DNA of 64,000 bases from Erythrobacter ramosus (GCF_009828055.1 NZ_WTYB01000002.1:248001-312000), one strand, 5' to 3'; positions 1 through 9,268 are shown, counted from the stretch's first letter. The notes: generated from the letters alone by a model not told the origin. Made by a program: numbers and translations.

Positions 1-73
1 GATCCGCGAGAAAGGCAATCTTGCCCGTGTGCTCGCGGGTGAGGGCGTGCAGACCATTGTTCAAGACAGCTAA
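1..73 (+). CDS. pyrH: UMP kinase, C-terminal end only (5' truncated by window)
   Basis: Only the last 24 codons are present, read from base 2 and ending in TAA at 71-73. The peptide IREKGNLARVLAGEGVQTIV resembles the C-terminus of alphaproteobacterial UMP kinase, which phosphorylates UMP to UDP. Its position 23 bp upstream of frr matches the usual tsf-pyrH-frr-uppS-cdsA-dxr order. The active site lies outside the window, so the call rests on the tail and on synteny. Confidence 0.85.
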   Translation, partial: IREKGNLARVLAGEGVQTIVQDS

Positions 74-96
74 GACAACCGAAGGAAACCCCAGCC

Positions 97-657
97 ATGC
101 CGCAATATGACAAGGCCGATGTTGAGCGCCGGATGAAGGGCGCTGTGGAAGCGTTGAAGAGCGATCTGCAAGGTTTGCGCACGGGCCGCGCCAACACCAG
201 TCTGCTCGATCCGGTCGTGGTCGAGGTCTATGGTTCGATGATGCCGCTCTCGCAGGTCGCGACCGTCTCGGCGCCCGAGCCGCGGATGCTGAGCGTGCAG
301 GTGTGGGACAAGTCGAACATGACCCCCGTCGAAAAGGGCATTGCCCATGCAAACCTTGGCCTCAACCCGATCATTGACGGCCAGACCCTGCGCTTGCCGA
401 TCCCCGACCTGACGCAGGATCGCCGCAAGGAACTGGCGAAGCTCGCGGGACAGTATGCCGAGAAGGCCAAAATCGCGATCCGCAACGTGCGCCGCGATGC
501 GATGGAAAGCCTGAAGACCGACGAGAAGAAGAAGAAGGAAATCTCGGAAGACGACCGCAAGCGGTCCGAAGAGCAGGTCCAGAAGCTGACCGATCAATAC
601 GTCAAGGAAACCGACGAGGCTGCCGCCAAGAAGGAACAGGAAATCCTGACGCAGTGA
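97..657 (+). CDS. frr: Ribosome recycling factor
   Basis: This 186-aa protein has the normal length for ribosome recycling factor, which works with EF-G to split post-termination 70S ribosomes in the cytoplasm. The central LRTGRANTSLLDPVVVEVYG and the following PEPRMLSVQVWD are family hallmarks. The C-terminal half is the charged, lysine-rich helical domain containing DEKKKKEISEDDRKR. A GAAGGAAA ribosome binding site precedes the ATG. It lies between pyrH and uppS as in most alphaproteobacteria. Confidence 0.98.
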   Translation: MPQYDKADVERRMKGAVEALKSDLQGLRTGRANTSLLDPVVVEVYGSMMPLSQVATVSAPEPRMLSVQVWDKSNMTPVEKGIAHANLGLNPIIDGQTLRLPIPDLTQDRRKELAKLAGQYAEKAKIAIRNVRRDAMESLKTDEKKKKEISEDDRKRSEEQVQKLTDQYVKETDEAAAKKEQEILTQ

Positions 658-686
658 TTGCAGCGTTCGGATCGTAGGGAACAGGC

Positions 687-1364
687 TTGGACCAGTCGCG
701 CGCCAAACATGTCGCCATCATTATGGATGGCAATGGCCGCTGGGCCAAGAAACGGGGCTTGCCCCGCGCGGTCGGTCATCAGCGCGGTGTTGAGGCAGTG
801 CGCCGGCTGGTGCGCGCGCTTGAGCCGACCGAGCTCGAATGCCTGACGCTCTATGCGTTTTCATCCGAAAACTGGAAACGGTCGGAGGACGAGGTCGATG
901 ATCTGATGAACCTGATGCGCCGGTTCATCAAATCCGATCTGCCCGAATTCATCGCCAATAATGTGAAGCTCAAGATCATCGGCGATTGGCAATCGCTCGC
1001 GCCCGATATTGTCGCGATGCTGGAAGATGCGCTGGCGCAGACCGCGAATGGCAAGCAGACGCTCGCTGTCGCGCTCAATTATGGCGGGCAGCACGAAATC
1101 GCGCGCGCCGCGGCCAAGGCAGCGGCAGTAGGCGAGGTGACAATTGAGGCCATCGCCGCCCATCTCGACACCGCCGATCTGGCGCCGCTCGATCTGCTGA
1201 TCCGCACGAGCGGGGAAATCCGCCTGTCGAACTTCCTGTTGTGGCAGGCGGCCTATGCCGAGATGCTGTTTGTGGATACGCTGTGGCCCGATTTCGAACC
1301 GGCGCATCTCACTACGGCGCTTGATGACTTTGCCCGGAGGGAGCGGCGTTATGGCGGACGGTGA
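687..1364 (+). CDS. uppS: Isoprenyl (undecaprenyl) diphosphate synthase
   Basis: This cis-prenyltransferase adds isopentenyl units to farnesyl diphosphate to make the C55 lipid carrier for peptidoglycan and other envelope polymers. The catalytic Asp14 lies in IIMDGNGRWAKKRG, and the SSENWKRS and RTSGEIRLSNFLLWQ motifs are in place. The last motif has Ile where Gln or His is usual. At 225 aa it is a little shorter than the E. coli enzyme. The start is TTG; no ATG in this frame leaves the MDGNGR motif intact, and TAGGGA lies 7-12 nt upstream. It overlaps cdsA by 14 bp. Confidence 0.95.
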   Translation: MDQSRAKHVAIIMDGNGRWAKKRGLPRAVGHQRGVEAVRRLVRALEPTELECLTLYAFSSENWKRSEDEVDDLMNLMRRFIKSDLPEFIANNVKLKIIGDWQSLAPDIVAMLEDALAQTANGKQTLAVALNYGGQHEIARAAAKAAAVGEVTIEAIAAHLDTADLAPLDLLIRTSGEIRLSNFLLWQAAYAEMLFVDTLWPDFEPAHLTTALDDFARRERRYGGR

Positions 1365-2115
1365 GGCGCGCGTGCGCGACACAAAAGCTGGCGTGACCGA
1401 TTTGCCGGTGCGGCTGGCGTCCGCAATCGTCATGCTGGTGCTGGCGGGCGGGGCGCTGTGGCTGGGCGGGTGGTTCTGGACCGCGTTTGTGGCGCTCGTC
1501 GCCTGCGGCGTGCTGTGGGAATGGAACAAGCTGATCGGACGCTTCCGGCTGGCCGGGCTGGGCGAGACGCTGTGGTTCTTTGGCGGGGTGGTCTATGTCG
1601 GCGGAGCGACGCTCGCGATGGAGATCGTGCGCAACGGCCTCACCCACGTGTTCCCGGACTCGCCGATCAGAGGCTACGGCCCGCTTGAGGTGTTGCTGGT
1701 GTTCCTGCTGCCGATCGTCGCGGTTGATGTGGGAGCCTATTTCGCAGGCCGCGCCATTGGCGGGCCGAAGATCGCACCGCGGATCAGCCCGGCCAAGACC
1801 TGGGCCGGCCTTTTTGGCGGGGCGCTGTTGGCAGGGTTGGTGGGCATCGCTGTCGAGCTTGCCGATATTGGGCCGGCGGCAGTGCCCGGCTTCAATTGGA
1901 TCAGCATTGCCGGAGCGGTGTTCGGCGGTCTGTTGATCGCAGTGATCGCGCAAAGCGGCGATTTCTTCGAAAGCTGGATGAAGCGGCGCGCGGGCGTAAA
2001 GGATTCAGGCAGCCTCATTCCGGGACATGGCGGATTGTTTGACCGGCTCGATGGGTTTGTCGCGGTGTTCTTTGTGCTGTTTGTGATTGCCACGGCCACT
2101 ACTTTGCTGGGATGA
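1351..2115 (+). CDS. cdsA: Phosphatidate cytidylyltransferase
   Basis: This integral membrane enzyme converts phosphatidic acid and CTP to CDP-diacylglycerol, the precursor of all phospholipids. The family signature is complete near residues 208-234: SWMKRRAGVKDSG followed by PGHGGLFDRLD. Hydrophobic segments fill the rest of the 254 residues. The ATG at 1351 was chosen because GGAGGGAG lies just upstream and the extra upstream codons are out-of-frame uppS sequence. It overlaps the end of uppS by 14 bp and is followed after 7 bp by dxr, so the three are probably cotranscribed. Confidence 0.95.
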   Translation: MADGEARVRDTKAGVTDLPVRLASAIVMLVLAGGALWLGGWFWTAFVALVACGVLWEWNKLIGRFRLAGLGETLWFFGGVVYVGGATLAMEIVRNGLTHVFPDSPIRGYGPLEVLLVFLLPIVAVDVGAYFAGRAIGGPKIAPRISPAKTWAGLFGGALLAGLVGIAVELADIGPAAVPGFNWISIAGAVFGGLLIAVIAQSGDFFESWMKRRAGVKDSGSLIPGHGGLFDRLDGFVAVFFVLFVIATATTLLG

Positions 2116-2122
2116 TTGGGAG

Positions 2123-3289
2123 ATGACGCGTGTCCTCACCCTGCTAGGCGCCACCGGCTCGATCGGCGCATCGACGCTCGATCTGGTGCGGCGCAATCGC
2201 GATGATTGGCGGGTAGAGGCGCTAACCGCGCAATGCAGCGCGGCGGAACTGGCAGCGCTCGCGATCGAATTCGGAGCCAAGCTGGCAGTGGTCGGTGACG
2301 AGACGTGCCTGCCCGAACTGCGCGAATCGCTCGGTAATAGCGGGATTGAGGCGGCTGGCGGGCGCGCAGCGCTGGTCGAAGCGGCGGCGCGTCCGGCTGA
2401 CATGACCGTCGCCGCGATTGTCGGCTGCGCCGGTCTCGCCCCCGTGATGGCGGCGGTGGAGCGGGGTGGCACCATTGCGCTCGCCAACAAGGAAGCGCTG
2501 GTTTCGGCGGGCGAAGTGCTGATGCAGGCCGTCGCCAAGCACGGCGCGACTTTGCTGCCCACCGATTCCGAACACAATGCGATTTTCCAGTGCCTCAATG
2601 GCAACCGGATCGACGATGTCGCCAAGATCACCCTGACGGCCAGTGGCGGTCCCTTGCGGACGTGGACGCAGGCGCAGCTCGATGCGGCGACCCCGGCGGA
2701 GGCGGTGGCGCATCCCAACTGGTCGATGGGCGCCAAGATCAGCGTCGATTCCGCCACCATGATGAACAAGGGGCTCGAATATATCGAGGCCTATCACCTG
2801 TTCCCCGTCGGCCTCGACCGCTTGGGGATCGTCATTCACCCGCAGAGCGTGATCCACTCGATGGTCGAATTCCGCGACAGGTCGACGCTGGCACAGCTTG
2901 GCCCTTCGGACATGCGCGTACCGATTGCTTCATGCCTAGCCTGGCCGCAGCGGATGGAAACGCCGCTTGCTCCGCTGGATCTGGCTGCGATTGGCGAGCT
3001 GACCTTCTTCCCACCCGATGAAGACCGCTTCCCCGCGACGCGCCTAGCCCGGGAAGCGATCCGGGCGGGCGGCTCAGCGCCGGCGATCCTCAACGCCGCC
3101 AATGAAGTCGCGGTTGCCGCTTTCCTTGCCGGTCAGATCAGGTTCACCCGGATCGCGGCAGTGGTGGAAGAGACGCTCGCACGCAACAATGACGCACCGC
3201 GCCCGACCAGCCTTGAAGAAGTGCTGGCCGTCGATCAGTCCGGACGGATGCAGGCCATGAGTCTGCTGGAGACCAACGCCCTTGTTTGA
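2123..3289 (+). CDS. dxr: 1-deoxy-D-xylulose 5-phosphate reductoisomerase
   Basis: This enzyme catalyses the first committed step of the MEP isoprenoid pathway, NADPH-dependent conversion of DXP to MEP. The N-terminal GATGSIG (residues 9-15) is the NADPH-binding loop. LPTDSEHNAIFQC near residues 143-155 and the later SMGAKISVDSATMMNKGLE carry the metal- and substrate-binding residues. Length is 388 aa, typical for the family. With uppS it supplies polyprenyl carriers. Its 3' end overlaps the rseP start by 8 bp, suggesting translational coupling. Confidence 0.97.
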   Translation: MTRVLTLLGATGSIGASTLDLVRRNRDDWRVEALTAQCSAAELAALAIEFGAKLAVVGDETCLPELRESLGNSGIEAAGGRAALVEAAARPADMTVAAIVGCAGLAPVMAAVERGGTIALANKEALVSAGEVLMQAVAKHGATLLPTDSEHNAIFQCLNGNRIDDVAKITLTASGGPLRTWTQAQLDAATPAEAVAHPNWSMGAKISVDSATMMNKGLEYIEAYHLFPVGLDRLGIVIHPQSVIHSMVEFRDRSTLAQLGPSDMRVPIASCLAWPQRMETPLAPLDLAAIGELTFFPPDEDRFPATRLAREAIRAGGSAPAILNAANEVAVAAFLAGQIRFTRIAAVVEETLARNNDAPRPTSLEEVLAVDQSGRMQAMSLLETNALV

Positions 3290-4403
3290 ATCGCCCCCTT
3301 TCTGGATGTACGTGATCGGCTTCCTGCTGTTGCTCGGGCCGCTCGTCACCCTGCATGAACTTGGCCACCTGCTGGTCGGCCGGTTGTTCGGCGTGAAGGC
3401 CGAATCCTTCTCGGTCGGGTTCGGCAAAGAGCTGGCAGGCTTCACCGACAAGCGGGGGACGCGCTGGAAACTCTCGGCGCTGCCTTTGGGCGGATATGTC
3501 CAGTTCAAGGGTGACATGAACCCGGCAAGCGTGCCGGACGCCAATGCTCCGGTCGAGGAAGGCAGCTTCCAGCACGCCGCCTTGTGGAAGCGGGCATTGA
3601 TCGTTGCAGCTGGGCCGATCACCAATCTGGTGGTCGCTATTGCCATATTTGCGGCCTTCTTCGCGATCATCGGCAAGCCGGTGATCGTTGGCGAAGAGGA
3701 TTCGCGCACCATCGGCGCCTTCAGCGAAGGCAGCGTGGCTGAAGCGGCGGGCCTTCAAGTCGGCGATGTGGTGGTGGAGATCGACGGTCGCCCGATCCGC
3801 GATTTCACCGATCTGAAGACCAAGGTCGCGCTCCATCCGGGCAAGCAGATGGTCTTCACCGTCGAGCGCGCGGGCGAGGAAATCGACTACACGCTCACCA
3901 CCGCACGCATCGAACGCAAGGACACTTTCGGCAATACCAGCACCGAAGGTCTGATTGGCGTGGCGCCTGCGGGCGGCAAGTACGAGCTTGAAAAGGTGAG
4001 CGTCCTTGAGGCGATCCCGCTCGGCGCGAAGCAGAGCTGGGACTTCATGGGCATGATGATCACTGGCATCCAGCAGATCGTCACGGGCGAGCGTTCGGTC
4101 AAGGAACTGGGTGGCCCGCTCAAGATCGCAAAGTACTCCGGCGAGCAGATGAGCATGGGGGCGGCGGCCTTCCTCCATTTTGCCGCGCTGATTTCGCTTA
4201 ATTTGGCATTCATCAACTTCTTGCCAATCCCCGCGCTCGATGGCGGGCACCTGATGTTCTACGCGGCCGAGGCAATCCGCCGTAAGCCGGTAGGGCCGCA
4301 GGCGACCGAATGGGCTTACCGCACCGGTATTGCGCTGGTGCTGATGCTGATGGTGGTGGTGACGGTGAATGACATTGTCTCGCTTCCCATCTTTGGAAGC
4401 TGA
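3282..4403 (+). CDS. rseP: RIP metalloprotease RseP (site-2 protease)
   Basis: This is an inner-membrane intramembrane zinc protease that cleaves anti-sigma factors and signal-peptide remnants. Zinc ligands are HELGH at residues 25-29 in the first transmembrane helix, and the third ligand lies in PIPALDGGHL near residue 319. A PDZ domain spans about residues 120-200. Length is 373 aa. The TTG start at 3282 overlaps dxr and is preceded by GGAG about 9 nt upstream; the next candidate is the ATG at 3306, which would shorten the first helix. It sits upstream of bamA, as is common in proteobacteria. Confidence 0.95.
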   Translation: MFESPPFWMYVIGFLLLLGPLVTLHELGHLLVGRLFGVKAESFSVGFGKELAGFTDKRGTRWKLSALPLGGYVQFKGDMNPASVPDANAPVEEGSFQHAALWKRALIVAAGPITNLVVAIAIFAAFFAIIGKPVIVGEEDSRTIGAFSEGSVAEAAGLQVGDVVVEIDGRPIRDFTDLKTKVALHPGKQMVFTVERAGEEIDYTLTTARIERKDTFGNTSTEGLIGVAPAGGKYELEKVSVLEAIPLGAKQSWDFMGMMITGIQQIVTGERSVKELGGPLKIAKYSGEQMSMGAAAFLHFAALISLNLAFINFLPIPALDGGHLMFYAAEAIRRKPVGPQATEWAYRTGIALVLMLMVVVTVNDIVSLPIFGS

Positions 4404-4631
4404 TCGCGCGGCCTGGGGAGCCGCGCTTGATGCCTCAGTGCTTTGCCGGGGAAAGCGCGACCATCCGCGTTCTTCCGGCGACCACGCGGCTTGATTGCGC
4501 GGGGCACATGGGGCAGAGGCGGGGACCGTGGGGATGGAACCATGAGCGGGGGCACATGGATCTGAGCACGAATGGTGACTGGCAAGGCTTGACGACGCGG
4601 GTCGCAGGGTTGGAAACGGGATTTTAGCTGC

Positions 4632-7358
4632 ATGAACCGATTGAGCAAGACAGGCCTTGGGCCGGTCATTTGCAATCCCGCCCCCTCGCGCGGCCCGATC
4701 CGGCTGGCGAGCCTGCTGTGCTGCGGCTCGATCCTCGCTGGATTGCCGACGATGGCCGGCGCACAGGAAGCAAGCCCGGCCCCCGCCGCGCAGCCCACTA
4801 CTGCCCCGGCTCCGGCGCCTGCTGCGCGCAGCAACGTGATCCGTACCATCACCGTGGTCGGGGCCGAGCGGCTCGAGCCGACCACCATCCTCAGCTACAT
4901 CCGCCTGCGGGTTGGCCAGGAATACACCTCGGCTGCCGCTGACGAGGCCCTGAAGGATCTTGGCGCGACCGAACTGTTCGCGAATTTTTCGATCCGCAAC
5001 GATGCCGGCAATGTCGTCATTACCGTGACCGAGAACCCGGTGATTAACCGCATCGTGCTCGAGGGCAATGAACGCCTCAAGGCCGACAAGATCCTGCCTG
5101 AAATCAAGCTTTCGCCGCGGCAGATCTTCACCCGGTCCAAGGTGCGCGCCGACGTGGCCCGCATCATCGAGCTCTACAAGCGCCAGGGCCGGTTCGCCGC
5201 GCAGGTTGAACCCAAGATGGTGCAGCTGCCTCAGAATCGCGTCGATATCGTGTTCGAAATCACCGAAGGCCCCAAGTCCAAGGTCCGCCAGATCAACATC
5301 CTCGGCAACGAGAAATTCTCAGACGGCCAGCTGCGCGGCGAGATGGTGACCAAGCAGGCGCGCCTGACCAGCTTCTTCAGCTCCAACACCAGCTATGACC
5401 CGGACCGTCTGGCCTTCGACCAGCAGAAGCTGCGCCAGTTCTACCTGACCGAAGGCTATGCCGACTTCCGCGTCGTCTCGGCCGTGGCGGAACTCACGCC
5501 TGACCAGAAGGACTTCATCATCACCTATGTGGTGGAGGAGGGGGAGCGCTACACATTCGGCGACGTCAAGGTCGACAGCCAGCTGCGCGATTTCGACAGC
5601 GATGTGATGAGCACGCAGCTGCCGATGAAGGCCGGCGATTTCTACAACGCCAAGATCGTCGAAGACACGGTCGAGCAGCTGACCGAGCTGGCAGGCCGTT
5701 ACGGCTATGCCTTTGCCGACGTCCAGCCGCGCTTCAACCGCGATCCCGAAAATCTCAAGATGAACATCACTTTCGTTCTTCGCGAGGCACCGCGCGTTTA
5801 TGTCGAGCGGGTCGACATCAACGGCAACACGCTGACGCAAGATAAGGTGATCCGCCGCGAGTTCCGCTTGGCCGAAGGCGATGCGTTCAACTCACTGGGC
5901 GTGCAGCGCACCACCGCGCGCATCAACTCGCTCGCCTATTTCCAGGAAAACTTCGAGGTCACCCAGACCGAAGGCAGCGCGCCGGACCGGATCATCCTTG
6001 AAGCCAACATCGAAGAGCGCCCCACCGGCGAATTGCAGTTCTCGGCCGGTTTCTCCTCGATCGAGCAGTTCATTCTGGCTGGCTCCATCCGCCAGCGCAA
6101 TTTCCGCGGGCGCGGGCAGACGGTCGGGCTCAGCGTCAACTATTCGCAGTTCTCGCGCTCGGCGCAGGTCAGCTTCTCCGATCCGTACATCTTTGATCGC
6201 AACATCTCTGGCGGGATCGATATCTACCGCCGCGATTTCAACAGCTTCAACTTTACCGGCAACGAGCGCAACACAACCTACGAGCAGGCGACCACCGGCT
6301 TCTCGATGCGTGCCGGGGTTCCGTTGACTGAGTACATGTCGCTGGTCGGCAGCTATACTCTGAATTACGACGAGGTCGGCCTCGACGAGAACCTGTTCTT
6401 CTCCGACCTTGATGGCGATGGCACGCGTGAGTGCGATCCGTTGCGCGCGGGCCGTTTCCTGTGCGATACACTCGGCAACCGGCTGAGTTCGATCGTCGGC
6501 CTAAGCCTTAACTACAACTCGTTGAACTCACGCGTCCGCCCGACACGGGGCAAGACCATTTCGCTTAGCGGCGAGTTCGCCGGGCTTGGCGGCGATCAAC
6601 GCTTTGTCCGGTTCCGCGGCCGTGGGCAGCAGTTCTGGAATGTCGGCAACTCGGGCTTCATCTTCTCGATCCTCGCCGAAGGCGGCACGATCATCCCGTT
6701 GCAGGAACGGCCCGGTGCTGGCGTTGACGACGTTCTGCTGACCGACCGCTTCTTCCTCGGTGAACCGCAGTTCCGCGGCTTCGCGATCCGCGGCGTTGGA
6801 CCGCGCATCCTGACGCAGACCTCCCAGCTTGATAGCTTCGGTCGCCCGATCCTCGATGCGGATGGCAACATCACCTTCTTCACTGACCGCAATCAGGTCC
6901 GTGATGACGCCATCGGCGGGCGCAATTACTACCTTGGCCGCGCTGAGCTGGAAATTCCGCTTGGCACCGGCGCTCGCGAACTGGGCCTAAGGCCTTCGAT
7001 CTGGACCGACATTGGCGCGTTGTGGGGGGTCGAGCAACCGATCCTGACGGTCAATCCCGCCGGCATTCCGTTGACCAATGACGCAGGCGAGGCACTTTTC
7101 CAGGTTCCGAGTACCAACACCACGACCACCAGCCCGACCCAAGCTGACGGATCGCCCAATATTCGCCTGATCCAGCAGAATTCGAATATCCGCGAGCTGT
7201 TCCTCGGAAACTCGCCGAGCCCGCGCATCACGGCCGGGATCGGGGTTAACTGGAACTCGCCCTTCGGACCGTTCCGCATCGACTTCGCTCAGACCATTCG
7301 TAGGGTCGAAGGCGATGACGAGCGGCGCTTCACATTCAACGTAGGAACCCAATTCTGA
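4632..7358 (+). CDS. bamA: Outer membrane protein assembly factor BamA
   Basis: The essential Omp85-family insertase folds beta-barrel proteins into the outer membrane. The 908-aa precursor has a long signal peptide ending near AGA at residue 44, then five POTRA domains (about residues 68-420) and a C-terminal 16-strand barrel ending in Phe. The lid-loop motif appears as FRGFAIRGVGP. Two large loop insertions are present. One contains DLDGDGT (592-598) followed by Cys601 and Cys611, which looks like a calcium-loop motif and a possible disulfide. The gene is tightly followed by skp through a TGATG overlap. The 228-bp upstream gap may hold its own promoter, but no clear motif was seen. Confidence 0.97.
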   Translation: MNRLSKTGLGPVICNPAPSRGPIRLASLLCCGSILAGLPTMAGAQEASPAPAAQPTTAPAPAPAARSNVIRTITVVGAERLEPTTILSYIRLRVGQEYTSAAADEALKDLGATELFANFSIRNDAGNVVITVTENPVINRIVLEGNERLKADKILPEIKLSPRQIFTRSKVRADVARIIELYKRQGRFAAQVEPKMVQLPQNRVDIVFEITEGPKSKVRQINILGNEKFSDGQLRGEMVTKQARLTSFFSSNTSYDPDRLAFDQQKLRQFYLTEGYADFRVVSAVAELTPDQKDFIITYVVEEGERYTFGDVKVDSQLRDFDSDVMSTQLPMKAGDFYNAKIVEDTVEQLTELAGRYGYAFADVQPRFNRDPENLKMNITFVLREAPRVYVERVDINGNTLTQDKVIRREFRLAEGDAFNSLGVQRTTARINSLAYFQENFEVTQTEGSAPDRIILEANIEERPTGELQFSAGFSSIEQFILAGSIRQRNFRGRGQTVGLSVNYSQFSRSAQVSFSDPYIFDRNISGGIDIYRRDFNSFNFTGNERNTTYEQATTGFSMRAGVPLTEYMSLVGSYTLNYDEVGLDENLFFSDLDGDGTRECDPLRAGRFLCDTLGNRLSSIVGLSLNYNSLNSRVRPTRGKTISLSGEFAGLGGDQRFVRFRGRGQQFWNVGNSGFIFSILAEGGTIIPLQERPGAGVDDVLLTDRFFLGEPQFRGFAIRGVGPRILTQTSQLDSFGRPILDADGNITFFTDRNQVRDDAIGGRNYYLGRAELEIPLGTGARELGLRPSIWTDIGALWGVEQPILTVNPAGIPLTNDAGEALFQVPSTNTTTTSPTQADGSPNIRLIQQNSNIRELFLGNSPSPRITAGIGVNWNSPFGPFRIDFAQTIRRVEGDDERRFTFNVGTQF

Positions 7359-8044
7359 TGACACGTCTTGCCAAGCTTCTTGCTCCGGCCGGCCTGGTGC
7401 TGGCCGCCACCGCCGCGCTTCCCGCACAGGCACAGGTCGATGGCCGCATGGCCTCGGTCGATGTTACGCGCACCATCATCGGCACCACCGCCTTCCAGAC
7501 CTCGTATGAGCAGGTCAACACGACCTATGCTCAGCAGAACGAATTGCGCCGCACCAAGGCGCTTGAGCGGCAGACCATGCTCGCCAAGTTCGACAAGAAC
7601 GCCGACAAGCAGGTCGACGAGACTGAGCAGGCCGCCATGCAGAAGTCGGCCGACTTCCCCAAGCTTCAGGCGCTGGAGCAGGAAATTCAGGGCCTTTCCA
7701 ACCAGATCGACGGCGCGCGCGTCTTCGCGATCGAGCAGATCATCATGCAGTATGGTTCGGCCTTGCAGGACGTGACCACAGCTGAGCAGATCAAGGTCGT
7801 GTTGGATCCGGGCACGGTGCTGTTCGCGGTGCCGGAAATGGACATCACGCCCAAGGTCACTGCTGCACTCAACGCCCGCGTTCCCGCCGTAGGCGTGGTT
7901 CCTCCCGCTGGCTGGCAGCCGAGCCGTGAAGGCGTGCAGGTCTATCAGGAAATTCAGCAGCGCCTCGCGATGGCCGCGCAGATGCAGCAGCAGCAGGCTG
8001 CCCCCGCACCGCAGGGCGACACGGCCGCGCCGGTCGGCCGTTGA
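7358..8044 (+). CDS. skp: OmpH/Skp-family periplasmic chaperone
   Basis: This periplasmic chaperone carries unfolded outer-membrane proteins to BamA. A signal peptide ends near ALPAQAQ (residues 21-26). The body is mainly charged and coiled-coil-like, rich in Glu, Gln and Lys, as expected for the Skp tentacles. At 228 aa it is longer than E. coli Skp. The extra length includes a [13 protein letters not shown] segment in the tentacle region and a Gln/Ala/Pro-rich C-terminus. The ATG overlaps the bamA stop by one base, so the two are translationally coupled. Family assignment is secure; the one-to-one orthology with Skp is inferred from context. Confidence 0.85.
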   Translation: MTRLAKLLAPAGLVLAATAALPAQAQVDGRMASVDVTRTIIGTTAFQTSYEQVNTTYAQQNELRRTKALERQTMLAKFDKNADKQVDETEQAAMQKSADFPKLQALEQEIQGLSNQIDGARVFAIEQIIMQYGSALQDVTTAEQIKVVLDPGTVLFAVPEMDITPKVTAALNARVPAVGVVPPAGWQPSREGVQVYQEIQQRLAMAAQMQQQQAAPAPQGDTAAPVGR

Positions 8045-8063
8045 TCCTGACGGAGAACATAAG

Positions 8064-8540
8064 ATGAGCGAAGCGGGTAGCGCGCCGGCCGAGGTGCTGG
8101 ATTACGATATCGTCAAGATCCTCAAGGCCTTGCCACATCGCTACCCGCTGCTTCTGGTCGACCGGGTGCGGTCGATCACGCTGGGAGAGCGCATTCACGC
8201 GGTCAAGGCCGTGAGCATGAACGAACAGTTCTTCCAGGGCCACTTCCCCGGCGCACCGATCATGCCCGGCGTGCTCCAGATCGAGGCGCTGGCGCAGGCC
8301 GCCGGCATCCTCGGGATCGAGACGATGGAGCTGGCCGGTACCGGCAAGCTGGTGATCTTCATGGGGATCGAGAACGCCAAGTTCCGCGCTCCCGTCACGC
8401 CGGGCTGCCTGCTCGACCTGCACGTGGAATTCACCCAGAAGCGCAGCCGCGTCTACAAGTTCAAGGGCGTTGCCAGCGTCGAGGGCAAGACCACCTGCGA
8501 GGTCGAATTCACCGCCATGATGACAGATCCGCCTGCCTGA
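8064..8540 (+). CDS. fabZ: 3-hydroxyacyl-ACP dehydratase FabZ
   Basis: This enzyme removes water from 3-hydroxyacyl-ACP in fatty acid elongation. The hot-dog-fold active site is intact: His60 in [11 protein letters not shown] and Glu74 in [10 protein letters not shown]. Length is 158 aa. The ATG at 8064 follows CGGAGA and is better placed than the upstream in-frame codons, which lie inside skp. In most Gram-negatives lpxD lies between skp and fabZ and lpxA/lpxB follow; none of them is here. Confidence 0.97.
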   Translation: MSEAGSAPAEVLDYDIVKILKALPHRYPLLLVDRVRSITLGERIHAVKAVSMNEQFFQGHFPGAPIMPGVLQIEALAQAAGILGIETMELAGTGKLVIFMGIENAKFRAPVTPGCLLDLHVEFTQKRSRVYKFKGVASVEGKTTCEVEFTAMMTDPPA

Positions 8541-8653
8541 GCGCAGCAATCCTCATCTAAGGTTGCATTGCACCGCATTCGCCACTAAGGCGCGCGCTTC
8601 CCATTCATAGCTGCGCCGGTCGGTACCGGTGCCACGCTGCAAAGGATCACGTC

Positions 8654-8881
8654 ATGAAGGCCGAAGGTCACCCCGAATACCACATGATCACGGTCAAGAT
8701 GACCGATGGTACCGAATTCCAGACCCGCTCGACTTGGGGCAAGGAAGGCGACACCCTGTCGCTTGAAATCGATCCCCTCAGCCACCCGGCTTGGACCGGT
8801 GGCCGTCAGCAGGCGTCGGAAGGCGGCCGTGTGGCCCAGTTCAACAAGCGTTTCGGCGGGCTCAGCCTCAAGAACAAGTAA
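8654..8881 (+). CDS. rpmE: 50S ribosomal protein L31 (bL31), zinc-free form
   Basis: This 75-aa protein matches alphaproteobacterial bL31, with [27 protein letters not shown] and SHPAWTGG. It has no cysteines, so it is the C-minus form that does not bind zinc. An AAAGGA ribosome binding site lies just upstream. A TTGCAT-N17-TAAGGC pair in the 113-bp upstream gap is a weak promoter candidate. A UUCG hairpin and a terminator follow the stop codon. Confidence 0.96.
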   Translation: MKAEGHPEYHMITVKMTDGTEFQTRSTWGKEGDTLSLEIDPLSHPAWTGGRQQASEGGRVAQFNKRFGGLSLKNK

Positions 8882-8898
8882 TCGGTCTTTTCAGCTTG

Positions 8899-8946
8899 CG
8901 GCCTTCGGGCCGTGCGAGGAAGGCGGCCCGACGGGGTCGCCTTTTT
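8899..8946 (+). terminator. Intrinsic terminator after rpmE, with UUCG hairpin
   Basis: A small CGGCC/GGCCG hairpin with a TTCG tetraloop (8899-8912) is followed by a 9-bp stem, AGGCGGCCC and GGGTCGCCT with one G-U pair, around a GACG loop (8921-8942), and then a run of T. It lies between the convergent rpmE and dksA-like genes. Confidence 0.85.
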
Positions 8947-8950
8947 CGTT

Positions 8951-9268
8951 TCAGGCGGCACATTTGATACAGCGGGTGGCCATCGGCTGCGCTTCCAGTC
9001 GCGCGACCGGGATCTCCGCGCCGCAATTCGCACAAGCCCCGTAGGAGCCGGCCTCGATTCGGGCGAGGGCCGCGCGAATCTGGCGGGCCTCGGCGCGCAG
9101 CACATCATCGATCCCTTCGAGGGCTTCGTCGTCGGCAAGGTCGGTCGCCTGCTCGGCGAAATCGGCGTCGAGAGGGCTACGCAAGTCCTCCTCGATTTCC
9201 TCGCTGCGTGCGACAATATCGGCGAGCCGCGCCCTCAGCAGCTGCTCGATTGTGGTGTAGTCGTTCAT
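8951..9268 (-). CDS. DksA/TraR-family zinc-finger protein
   Basis: This 105-aa protein has the DksA/TraR layout: an N-terminal helical region rich in Asp and Glu, and a C-terminal four-cysteine zinc finger, CANC and CIKC, separated by AEIPVARLEAQPMATR. Family members bind the secondary channel of RNA polymerase and modulate initiation, often with ppGpp. It is shorter than E. coli DksA (151 aa) and may be one of several paralogs. The ATG at 9268 overlaps the TGA of the upstream oxygenase gene (TGATG), so the two are coupled. In-frame codons upstream of it lie inside that gene. Confidence 0.85.
   Translation of the reverse strand: MNDYTTIEQLLRARLADIVARSEEIEEDLRSPLDADFAEQATDLADDEALEGIDDVLRAEARQIRAALARIEAGSYGACANCGAEIPVARLEAQPMATRCIKCAA

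Noticed and set aside
4427..4627. 66-codon frame between rseP and bamA
   Set aside because: No ribosome binding site, composition unlike a protein, and the gap is a normal size for a promoter and leader.
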